A DNA stretch of 49,853 nt from Saccoglossus kowalevskii (lineage: Eukaryota; Hemichordata; Enteropneusta; Harrimaniidae), in the NCBI RefSeq assembly GCF_000003605.2, contig NW_003137823.1:18404-68256 (forward strand), read 5' to 3'. Below the pieces are notes generated by a model. That model worked only from the letters and a program-made list of their open reading frames with translations. It had not been told where the DNA came from and searched no databases. Both the position numbers and the translations under genes were made by a program. This document shows, piece after piece, positions 36,801 through 45,806 of the stretch; positions within the stretch are counted from its first letter, which is position 1, and every line of letters starts with the position of its first letter.

Positions 36801-38200
36801 AGACACAATGTTACATATAGATTATTTCCATAAGCTCATTAAAAAATAACATATTCGTGGTATGGTCTACTACTTATTTTATTCACATACTAATTTGTTC
36901 ACGTTTAAGTCTCTGTATGTTGAACATGAGTCTACAATATATTACACATTGAGATGCAAATGTCACTTTGACGTTTGGGTTTAAACATTTTTACTAATCA
37001 TTGAGTATTCCGTTATCTAGTCATACTGATTACTGTGAATGCATAATGCATGTATTGAGATGAGATACTAGTGTCAAGATGTCGTATTTGGTGGTGGGTA
37101 GGAACAAATGTTACAAAACACAAAACACTCCGTATACAATCTATATCAACATTTGACCCATAATTGTAATGTTCTCAACTAATTTACATAGGATATCTGC
37201 AACTCTATTTATTTCCCCTATTATTAAGATGTTTACGTGTTTGGCATCCGTTATATCACAAAATCTAATCACACCACTGTCGTATAATTTAATAAATCAT
37301 GAAGACGATGAATAAGTCAATCGTGCAACTCAGGTAGGTCCTGTAATCCGGCAGTTTAAATGACTGCGTCTCGCAATGTGACAAAAGTCACGAAAACAAA
37401 GTCGCAGGCAGACTTTTAACCTGGACCTATCTTAAGACTATATCGCATGTTATGTCAGTACATAGTGTATCACGGTCTACCATGGCACTATTTAGAACAG
37501 CGTAATCCGGTAGTGTTTAGCACGGCCTAGGCTATCATGACATAGTTTAGCACGGCCTGTCTTAATACTTTTTCGCACGGCATATCCTAGCACCGTTTAC
37601 TAGTATTTTAGGACTGGCCAACGCGGCCTGCCTCGAAATTGTTCAGCACGTCTAATTGAGACTGTTTAGCACGTCGCACCTGTTCTTATCTTAACGCTGT
37701 TAACATTTTATGTTGACAGTGGTTAACTTCATGATTGTGGCGGTCTCCTCTCATAATTCAATGTAACACTTAATGTAACGAATTATCAATAAGATGAATC
37801 TGTTCATGACAAACTATTATATGATACATACCCTGATGTCCTTTTTCCCTGTTGGCTTGTGCTTTAAAATCAAATCTACGGCTTCCACGACCTCCTCGTC
37901 TATTGCGTGTAACAATGCATCTCCGATTTGAACATTGTGGGACAGCAGCAGTTCTATTATTTCAATATTTTCGTTCTGTATTGCTATTAATAGTGCACTG
38001 CGACCAAGAGAGTCCACACAGTTTATATTTATTGTAAAGTATATCTCAGCTTCTTCCAGGAAATGCCTCACAGTCGGCAAGTCACCCTTCTCCACGGCCA
38101 GCAAGTATAGCCTCTCTTCTGGTGACAGCGGTTGCTCCTTCCGCACAATTTCTAACGGAATCCGGCCACTGCTTTCGTCCACTGGATAATACGGTGCCAT
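17875..38200 (-). CDS. TRPC: TRPC4/5-like cation channel (complete, 9-10 exons)
   Basis: A complete TRPC channel gene: a plasma-membrane, calcium-permeable cation channel subunit, normally tetrameric and acting downstream of phospholipase C. The coding exons in transcript order are 37832-38200, 27763-28266, 26044-26386, 25668-25807, 23755-23861, 23266-23502, 22429-22627, 21423-21617, a possible 20110-20121, and 17875-18888. All junctions are GT-AG and the frame is continuous, giving 1,035 residues (1,039 with the microexon). N-terminal ankyrin repeats come first. A zinc motif H168-x3-C172-x-C174-x2-C177 follows, then six membrane helices. The pore turret has C553 and C558, the pore has IFGL, and S6 has [10 protein letters not shown]. 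The TRP box EWKFAR is at 639-644, followed by the [12 protein letters not shown] segment. The long C-tail ends NSEL, a class I PDZ-type end. TRPC1 and insect TRP are less likely because these zinc and cysteine motifs follow TRPC4/5. Confidence 0.96.
19514..19540. repeat. (CAAA)n microsatellite
   Basis: About six AAAC units. Confidence 0.9.
20110..20121 (-). CDS. TRPC: Possible 12-nt TRPC microexon
   Basis: CCTGGCGACCAG (Pro-Gly-Asp-Gln) lies on the minus strand between an acceptor CGCAG, preceded by about 55 nt of pyrimidine-rich sequence free of AG, and a strong donor GTAAGC. It is in frame with both neighbours and puts Gln before DVMRK, where TRPC family members carry a Gln before (E/D)VM. 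It is short, so chance cannot be ruled out. Confidence 0.45.
21061..21170. repeat. Imperfect ATAGTACAATACAT repeat
   Basis: Several near copies of TATAGTACAATACAT in tandem, ending in CATCACGTTACGTCACGTT. Confidence 0.7.
21423..21617 (-). CDS. TRPC: TRPC exon 8: TRP helix and TRP boxes
   Basis: 65 codons, phase 0-0, from CATAAAG to [25 protein letters not shown] holds TRP box 1, and [13 protein letters not shown] is the second box. The chosen acceptor gives gap-free spacing between S6 and the TRP box relative to the family. Confidence 0.94.
21955..22320. repeat. Degenerate 33-40-bp tandem repeat
   Basis: Recurring GATTGTAAACTGATATGG, GATTGTATACCACTATAG and GTAAACCACTATGGTTG motifs with ATTCATATA between them. 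It lies in TRPC intron 7. Confidence 0.7.
22429..22627 (-). CDS. TRPC: TRPC exon 7: pore and S6
   Basis: 199 nt, phase 2 to 0. I placed the acceptor at AATATAG because only that choice keeps the frame (the closer CAG at about 22611 would break it). It encodes [20 protein letters not shown] (pore helix and filter) and S6 ending [17 protein letters not shown]. The donor is GTAAAT. Confidence 0.92.
22628..23265 (-). other. TRPC intron 6
   Basis: Intron DNA between the turret and pore exons. I see nothing coding. Confidence 0.6.
23266..23502 (-). CDS. TRPC: TRPC exon 6: S4-S5 linker, S5, pore turret
   Basis: 237 nt, phase 2 to 2. It encodes [19 protein letters not shown]5 ([19 protein letters not shown]) and the extracellular turret with the C-x4-C pair in ECIGVTCQN. 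The donor is GTAAGT. Confidence 0.96.
23755..23861 (-). CDS. TRPC: TRPC exon 5: S4 region
   Basis: 107 nt, phase 0 to 2. It encodes [20 protein letters not shown] and then [15 protein letters not shown]. The acceptor is CTTGTTACAG and the donor GTTAGT. Confidence 0.95.
23862..25667 (-). other. TRPC intron 4 with gap
   Basis: Holds the 535-N gap and, right of it, a cluster of GTTACGTTCCCG motifs. Exons 4 and 5 join in frame and match the family spacing, so no coding exon need be hidden in the gap. Confidence 0.65.
24492..25026. other. Assembly gap (535 N)
   Basis: Run of N inside TRPC intron 4. Confidence 1.
25668..25807 (-). CDS. TRPC: TRPC exon 4: S3 to following linker
   Basis: A 140-nt exon, phase 1 to 0, that opens [17 protein letters not shown] and continues [19 protein letters not shown] to AHLK. 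The donor is GTAAAT. No start codon opens it, so simple open-frame scans miss it. WW-x-L-x-DF-x2-NS-x-Y is a strong TRPC signature. Confidence 0.95.
26044..26386 (-). CDS. TRPC: TRPC exon 3: pre-S1 to start of S3
   Basis: It starts [18 protein letters not shown] after TTTCAATTTCAG and ends one base into a Gly codon before GTGAGT. It encodes S1 ([20 protein letters not shown]), the [14 protein letters not shown] segment, S2 and the loop toward S3. Confidence 0.96.
26387..27762 (-). other. TRPC intron 2
   Basis: A 1.4-kb intron. A minus-strand open frame of 106 codons (26874-27194) has no recognised homology. It is Cys-containing and extends upstream past one stop. I do not call it a gene. Confidence 0.5.
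27763..28266 (-). CDS. TRPC: TRPC exon 2: ankyrin end, zinc motif, linker helices
   Basis: 168 codons between TTTTCTCAG and GTGAGT, phase 0-0. It encodes [20 protein letters not shown], the [10 protein letters not shown] zinc motif, [20 protein letters not shown], the linker region ([24 protein letters not shown]) and [11 protein letters not shown] before the membrane part. Confidence 0.97.
35165..35678. other. Assembly gap (514 N)
   Basis: Run of N inside TRPC intron 1. Confidence 1.
37480..37690. repeat. Degenerate GTTTAGCACGGCC repeat
   Basis: Five or more decayed copies of TGTTTAGCACGGCCT or TGTTCAGCACGTC at irregular spacing of about 25-70 bp. It ends about 140 bp from the donor of TRPC exon 1. 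Confidence 0.65.
37832..38200 (-). CDS. TRPC: TRPC exon 1: start and ankyrin repeats
   Basis: 123 codons starting in a good Kozak context (GCCATGG). It contains [21 protein letters not shown] and [20 protein letters not shown], which are TRPC ankyrin repeats. The donor GTATGT follows in phase 0. A pyrimidine-rich acceptor (TTTCATTTCTTTAG, exon edge about 38226) lies upstream, so part of the 5' UTR may be in another exon. Confidence 0.96.
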
Positions 38201-41200
38201 GGCAACGTCTTCGCTCTAACTGCCTGCTAAAGAAATGAAACAAACGATTACATTCCCTGTTATGCCGATGTCATTTTCAGTGTTTTGGACCAACCAACAC
38301 TCTCGCTGTATATGTTGACACTGGCACTGGAAAATTATGGGTCTGTCGCCTTCGCGGCGTGGTGTAGACAGCAAGTAGAAAAGACATGATTAATTAATTC
38401 ATATTTGCAACAATCGCTTTCATCGTGGTGGTTTCTATGGTAACCAATCATGCGTAACAGTGCCGTACAACCGAATCACAAATGACGTTTGCTGTCAATA
38501 GTAAATACAAACAGTGAGAAGTGTTACAATTCTGAACATATTTTTCTCAATAGTTCAGAGAGGGTGGAGTCAGAAACCTTGAACTAAAAAATGCGAACAA
38601 CAGTTAAAGTGACATAGTCCCACAAAAATAATAAAAATAAAATTAACTTCCTGCCGATTGTTTTTGATGTGTTCGCCAATCATCATATTTTGATAAGCTT
38701 TGTTTTACTTGTAATATGGGTTATTGACTCGATTTTAAAGAATAAAACAGTCACCGATATTATGCTTGCCATTTTATGTATTTTACTAATAATTATGAAT
38801 TACATATTGATGGATGTAAAAGATCTTGCCGATAGCATGCCAACAAACCGGAAGTTTGTTTTATTTATGTGGCTAGACGTTATCATGACGCTTACGGTTA
38901 TTGTCAAATCTCGAGGTGACGATTGGTTCAATGATTGCACGCAGCATGGGTGATCCTTGGGAGTTAAGCAAACCAGACTCGCCTTCCGGATAATCTTATT
39001 TGAACTGAATTTTGAGCATGTAACAAGGAATTTCTTGTTTTTAGTTGATTACACAGAGCAACATTTTAGTATGTATATTTACCAAGGCGGAGTGGGTTGT
39101 CAAAAACACAATACGTTACTATAAATTCATTCTGGGAACACGATTCCCACAGTAGTTGGTTTCGCCAAATAGGGACATGGACATGGCGTCCCTTTATCCA
39201 TTCATTCAGTTTACAAATCAACAACGGCACTAGTCATGATATAGCGAATTATGTGAGTTCAATACATAAATCCATCTTTATAACAGGCCTTCACTTTGAT
39301 ATATGACTCAGAATAATAATATCCTGAATATATTTTAGTCCACCGAAGCTTAAATGACCAGTTGCCAATGATTATTCAGATGACGGCGTCACGCAGTGTA
39401 TAATCACAGCCCCTCTGTCTATGGAGGGACTTTGGTATAATGTACTGTCTCATGTACCAATTATTTCAGATTATGTTTATCATTCCGTGTATTAGTATGT
39501 TAGTTTGTTCTTCACATCTGGGTGCTCCCTTTCATTCATCGGGCACGTCAACGTTACGTTGCATCTATTGGTTTGTTATCCGTAAGCATTTATCAAAAAG
39601 GGGGAGAAGATTAGGTTTTCCATAATAAATGGCGAGGTCGCGACACATGACTTCGTTCGGCTTCCGTTCAGTTCGTGGGCAATGTAAAAATATATATCTA
39701 CGCTGGAGAAAGAAATAACTTGTTTAATTTATTATATACGACGATATTATGATCGAGAGAGCAGTATAAACATAATCACAATATTAGATATTTTTTTATT
39801 TCACATCAGGAATGTGTACGTGCTATTAAAATACTAATCGAATTTATTTTATTGGTTCGTGAGTATATCCTTATACGCCATATGCATGTACTTAACAAAT
39901 ATTATATTCATAGGAAGCAATGTCTGTCACTCCGCTATAGGGGATAGCACTGTTGGGTTTCAATGAAAAAGCTGGAAATGGTATCTCACATTCCTTGGAC
40001 TGTTTTCGTCGCCACACGCTGTCACTGTCCCAAGGGATTATTGACGATGGTACACAATGCTTGTAATAGTTGAATTTAAAGACAGAACGGTAACTTTGTT
40101 AATATTAGCATGCAGCAAACCGACTGATTAATGATCATAGTCACATTCGATTTATTAGAAAAAAACTAGGATCGTAAACACGCAGCGATATAATTGCAAC
40201 TATGTACGAGTGACTGTTACTGTTGCTACATAGTAATCGAGATCCAATAGTTGTGAAATGATTAAAGAGGCGCCATGGGCAAAGCCGTATATAAAACCTT
40301 CCCATTAGTCTAATTAACACCGCCCGAGTCTCATTAATACAGTTGGGGTAAGCTCTCCGTTATGCTTACTATCATAGACAGACTCTAGTAAGTGACGATG
40401 TCGGAATGTTTCAAAGGATAATAACAGTTTGCGTGTATGTTGTGTGTGTAATTTATGCTCCCGTGTAATCGATAAAACAAATGTTCAACTTGCTAAATGC
40501 GGTTCTGTTAAGCGAATCTGACTTTCGAACACTGACTGAGTCGGTTTGGATTAGAAGTGAGTAAATAAGACGGGGCGATCAGTGTGACTACATATGTACT
40601 GCTACTTTGCTAATTGTACAGAAACCAATTTAAATGCAGAAAGTGTTTAAAGGATATGAATACTTGACAAAGGTACATTTTTCCAATAAGCACGCAGCCA
40701 AGTAAGATAAGATATTTTGATAAGCGTTACTCGCCAGTGATGAAACCCCGACTTTGTTCTAGTTTCTTAAAGGTTAGCAATTCAAGTCGAAAACAGCCGT
40801 CGTGAAAACGACGATAGAAAATGTTCACCAGAAAACAAACCAATCGCAAAAATTACTACATTTGTCTGGAGTGAAAGAGTTAGGGTGGAGGTACTGACTG
40901 TTTATTGAATATGTCACTTACATGAGGTGGGTTGTACTAATGTATGTATATTGTACGCGTACATTTTGCTCATTTTAATTCAAATTCATTGATTTGGGGC
41001 TATTCCAATGACAATAGCTAAGAGACCAGTTTTATCCATGCTCCATCACGATTCATTTGATCAATTATGTTTGTGTTATTATAAAGTGGTTTGTTAAGCA
41101 CCACGACACGTTGCAATTCAACGTGTCACACTGTGTGAATAAAATCAATATTACTATGACCTATAGCTGTGGTATACAGGCGATACATGTAGTCAACTGT

Positions 41201-41880
41201 ATAACTACTGTACATTGTAAACAAATCATGAATTTACACTGATCATATTATTTCGGTAACAATATATAGAAAATCGTTGATACCGTGCAGTGTGTATTAA
41301 AGTGTTTGTACATAGTCGTGTTTGTCGGGCATTCACCCCCATAATGTACACATCGATTTCAGACGCCAGTCAGAGCGTGAAGCATATACTAGTCACACAG
41401 GAAATTCATAATGAGTTAAATAAAAATGGTTATATTTTGAAGATATTAAAAATATTATTCAAAGTAACCCGTGCTAATGGCCTGCAGAATGAATATCGCT
41501 TTAAAATGTTGATAGGAGCCAGAATTGCGCTTAATAAAAATAATTTTTCTGATCGCGCTATTACCCGGCGGTGGTGCTGAAATAATTAAATGGAGGTAAT
41601 AGCGAGTCCCCACACGCCACCACAACAGGATGTATATATGCGTAGTTATACAGTTATAGTCGCAATAAAAACTATATGGTAATGGCTAACACGGCACGTC
41701 AATTTCTGCGCACACTAATTATTGTGAGTGTGACGATGAAGCTGTCATATATATTAAAAAAACTCAGTCTAGTTATACGGCGGACCAAACGCCTGCAACG
41801 CAAACTAAACAAAATAACTCATGATACAGGCGATAACGAAGTCAACATAATAATAATTAATTTAAAATATTATTAATATT
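38201..41880. other. TRPC 5' flank and gene-poor DNA
   Basis: It should contain the TRPC promoter and 5' UTR on the minus side. A plus-strand open frame at 38669-38953 encodes 94 residues with two or three hydrophobic stretches, and 41290-41580 is open for 96 codons. Neither shows a known domain or splice support. TATATAAAA at 40288-40296 could be a plus-strand TATA box but no gene follows that I can recognise. Confidence 0.45.
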
Positions 41881-41892
41881 AATTAGTTTGAG

Positions 41893-41895
<3 letters not shown>

Positions 41896-41983
<88 letters not shown>
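41896..41983. repeat. (TA)44 microsatellite
   Basis: 88 bp of uninterrupted TA dinucleotide. The Ile-Tyr open frame across it is an artefact. Confidence 0.98.
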
Positions 41984-41986
<3 letters not shown>

Positions 41987-43627
41987 ATTTACAATAACAC
42001 ATCATTCTATACGGTAAGTAACGCAAGCAATGTGTTACCGTTCTTATATGCTATATCAGCGGCGTTTACAAATACACCTCTGTTGTCATACATACTAGTG
42101 GCCATCATTATGACTGGATATTGTAAGCTATATAATCTTCACTCTGAACATCAATATATTTATTTCTCGCGATCACGACATTTCATATATGAAACTACGC
42201 ATACAAGTTATTCAGATAATTAACTAAATCACAACATCCTGTTGTGTTGGGAAAAAAAGAACGACGTCACGTTATCATCATTGATGAATATGTCATCATT
42301 TTGTGGTCGCTGTACTTATAATATTCCTTCGAGTAATAAACTAGAAGAGTGATGTCGTCATTCCTTGCGTTTGAAGTTATTATAATATACTTCTAAGAAA
42401 GAAGATCGAAGAACGATGCCATCATAACATTCACATTATACAGTTTTTAAAAAGTTGTATTGATGATCTAAATGTTGATCGGTTTTAAAATAAAACGGTT
42501 ATAATTCTGTCCAAATGCAATATAATATACATGGTCACGTGAATGTAATTACATGACATATTTATTTAGTATTTTTAGAGGAAAGATAAATGTGTTTCGT
42601 GACAGGAAATAAGTGGTTCTAACTAATATACAGTTACCATAGTTACTAAGCTACTGAATATAAAGTGAAAGTGTGATTTATTTTCAGATGATTATAAATA
42701 GTAACCACTCTCGCGAGAATTCCAGAAGCATTGCGGAAAAAAAAAACGACTGACTATGCCACTCGTTAGTGATAAGAGTGAAAACACGACGGTTCATGTG
42801 GAATGTATAATTGAAAACAGAACCATCGTTGTAAAATATAATATATAATATTGTAATAAATACATTATGTATAGACAAACTTTTGTTGAACAGTTGTCAA
42901 CTCTGTCGTATCCAAGTACTAGTAACCATGTTAACCAACACTTTTGAACAAATCAGGGAATAATCCTGCGAATCAGCACGGTATTTGGATGTAATCTCAG
43001 AAAGAATACAGTTCACCAAGATATAATGTGTTTATCATCGAATACTCATTAGAAGCTCATTGAATCGGTGGTTCACATTTTTAGATCACTGTTATTTTGT
43101 CGTATTCTCCCTCACTATCATGGCTGTGTATTGTGCATTGAATGATGGAATGTACAGATTAAGAAACGTTCATTATCGGGAACACCCTGTCTGAGTTCTG
43201 TGTTATCATGTGTTACATTTGGCAACCTACACGATTATAACATTATTACGATTTACGCATATATATTAATTCAAATAAAGGAACGAGCACGGAATGATTG
43301 ACATATATTTAAATTTCGTGGGAGTTATTTTAGCATATAATGCTCCTATACTATATATAACTTCTATAATATGTTAATTAGTTGAGATCTGCAGACAGGA
43401 TGTATTTATCAATATTTAATCTAGAGTGACGAGTCGGTGTGGTTAACCACTTTATGCCGAAGCTTACACTGATAGATTGGCCATCAAGAAACAGGAACAA
43501 TGAGCTAGAGAAGAGCAAGCGAGTGATGGATGTTACACTTTGTTTTTGTAAATCCTGCTTGAGCGATCAGAGGTAATTTTTGAATAACATCGTCATCGTG
43601 GAATACGCTAAATTTATTACTGTTGTT
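41984..43627. other. No gene seen
   Basis: AT-rich DNA without a recognisable coding region or RNA gene. Confidence 0.5.
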
Positions 43628-44545
43628 GGTTCAATAGCAATGTCATTATGGAACAATCTATAAACATTGTAGGTGCTAGTGGTCCTTACACTTCCAGAAG
43701 TGTTCAATAGCAATGTCATTATGGAACAATATATAAACATTGTAGGTGATACTGGTCCTTACACTTCCAGGAGTGTTCAATAGCAACGTCATTATGGAAC
43801 ACTCTATAAACATTGTAGGTGCTAGTGGTCCTTACACTTCCAGAAGTGTTCAATAGCAATGTCATTATGGAACAATATATAAACATTGTAGGTGATACTG
43901 GTCCTTACACTTCCAGGAGTGTTCAATAGCAACGTCATTATGGAACACTCTATAAACATTGTAGGTGCTAGTGGTCCTTACACTTCCAGGAGTGTTCAAT
44001 AGCAATGTCATTATGGAACACTCTATAAACATTGTAGGTGCTAGTGGTCCTTACACTTCCAGCAGTGTTCAATAGCAATGTCATTATGGAACACTCTATA
44101 AACATTGTAGGTGCTACTGGTCCTTACACTTCCAGCAGTGTTCAATAGCAACGTCATTATAGAACACTCTATAAACATTGTAGGTGCTAGTGGTCCTTAA
44201 ACTTCCAGGAGAGTTTAATAGCAACGTCATTATAGAACACTCTATAAACATTGTAGGTGCAACTGGTCCTTACACTTTAAGGAGTGTTCAATAGCAATGT
44301 CATTATGGAACAATCTATAAACATTGTAGGTGCTAGTGGTCCTTACACTTCCAGCCGTGTTCAATAGCAACGTCATTATGGAACACTCTATAAACATTGT
44401 AGGTGCTACTGGTCCTTACACTTCCAGGAGTGTTCAATAGCAATGTCATTATGGAACACTCTATAAACATTGTAGGTGCTAGTGGTCCTTACACTTCCAG
44501 GAGTGTTTAATAGCAATGTCATTATGGAACATTCTATACACACTG
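43628..44545. repeat. 73-bp minisatellite
   Basis: Twelve full copies at exact 73-bp steps (TGTTCAATAG at 43701, 43774, 43847, 43920 and on to 44504), plus a partial copy; a decayed tail reaches about 44600. Units carry GTCATTATGGAACA, CTATAAACATTGTAGGTG and GGTCCTTACACTTCCAG. Variants alternate in the first five copies, giving a local 146-bp period. Confidence 0.96.
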
Positions 44546-44658
44546 CAATGTCATTATGGTATTTTCTGTGAACATTGTAGGTGCTCGTGGAACAGATATC
44601 TCGTGGAGTGTTAAAAAACAAAACTAATAGAATGTTTAATAACCGGTATATGTTTAGG

Positions 44659-45806
44659 TTTAGTGTACCATTTAGTAGACGTACACACGCCACTCCGGGA
44701 TTTAGTGTACCATTTAGTAGACGTACATACGCCACTCCGGGATTTAGTGTACCATTTAGTAGACGTATAGGCACCACTCCGGGATTTAGTGTATCATTTA
44801 GTAGACGTATATGCACCACTCCGGGATTTAGTGTACCATTTAGTAGACGTACACACGCCACTCCGGGATTTAGTGTACCATTTAGTAGACGTACATACGC
44901 CACTCCGGGATTTAGTGTACCATTTAGTAGACGTATAGGCACCACTCCGGGATTTAGTGTATCATTTAGTAGACGTATATGCACCACTCCGGGATTTAGT
45001 GTACCATTTAGTAGACGTACATACACCACTCCAGGATTTAGTGTACCATTTAGTAGACGTACACACGCCACTCCGGGATTTAGTGTATCATTTAGTAGAC
45101 GTATATACACCACTCCGGGATTTAGTGTATCATTTAGTAGACGTACACACGCCACTCCGGGATTTAGTGTACCATTTAGTAGACGTATATACACCACTCC
45201 GGGATTTAGTGTATCATATAGTAGACGTACATACGCCACTCCAGGATTTAGTGTACCATTTAGTAGACGTACATACGCCACTCGGGGATTTAGTGTATCA
45301 TTTAGTAGACGTACATACGCCACTCCAGGATTTAGTGTACCATTTAGTAGACGTATATACACCACTCCGGGATTTAGTGTATCATTTAGTAGACGTACGT
45401 ACGCCACTCCAGGATTAAGTGTATCATTTAGTAGACGTACATACACCACTCCGGGATTTAGTGTATCATTTAGTAGACGTACACACGCCACTCCGGGATT
45501 TAGTGTACCATTTAGTAGACGTATATACACCACTCCGGGATTTAGTGTATCATATAGTAGACGTACATACGCCACTCCAGGATTTAGTGTACCATTTAGT
45601 AGACGTACATACGCCACTCGGGGATTTAGTGTATCATTTAGTAGACGTACATACGCCACTCCAGGATTTAGTGTACCATTTAGTAGACGTATATGCACCA
45701 CTCCAAGATTTAGTGTACCATTTAGTAGACGTACATACGCCACTCCGGGATTCAGTGTATCATATAGTAGACGTACATACGCCACTCCGGGATTTAGTGT
45801 ACCGTA
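44659..45806. repeat. 42-bp minisatellite with higher-order structure
   Basis: 27 full copies and a partial one of a 42-bp unit (TTTAGTGTACCATTTAGTAG, ACGTACATAC, GCCACTCCGGGA). As 42 divides by three and the unit lacks stops in several frames, long open frames exist on both strands. In the plus frame the 14-residue unit reads FSVPFSRRTYATPG. Copies 1-4 repeat as 5-8 and copies 12-16 as 20-24. I annotate it as satellite, not protein: openness follows from the period, and no splice or start context supports coding. Confidence 0.95.

Larger units (their letters stand above)
28267..37831 (-). other. TRPC intron 1 (9.6 kb)
   Basis: A long AT-rich intron with a 514-N gap at 35165-35678 and a decayed minisatellite near its donor. 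Long first introns often hold enhancers, but I see no specific site. Scattered open frames of 60-90 codons have no recognisable features. Confidence 0.6.

Noticed and set aside
41888-42223. 111-codon frame starting with Ile-Tyr repeats
   Set aside because: Translation of the (TA)n tract.
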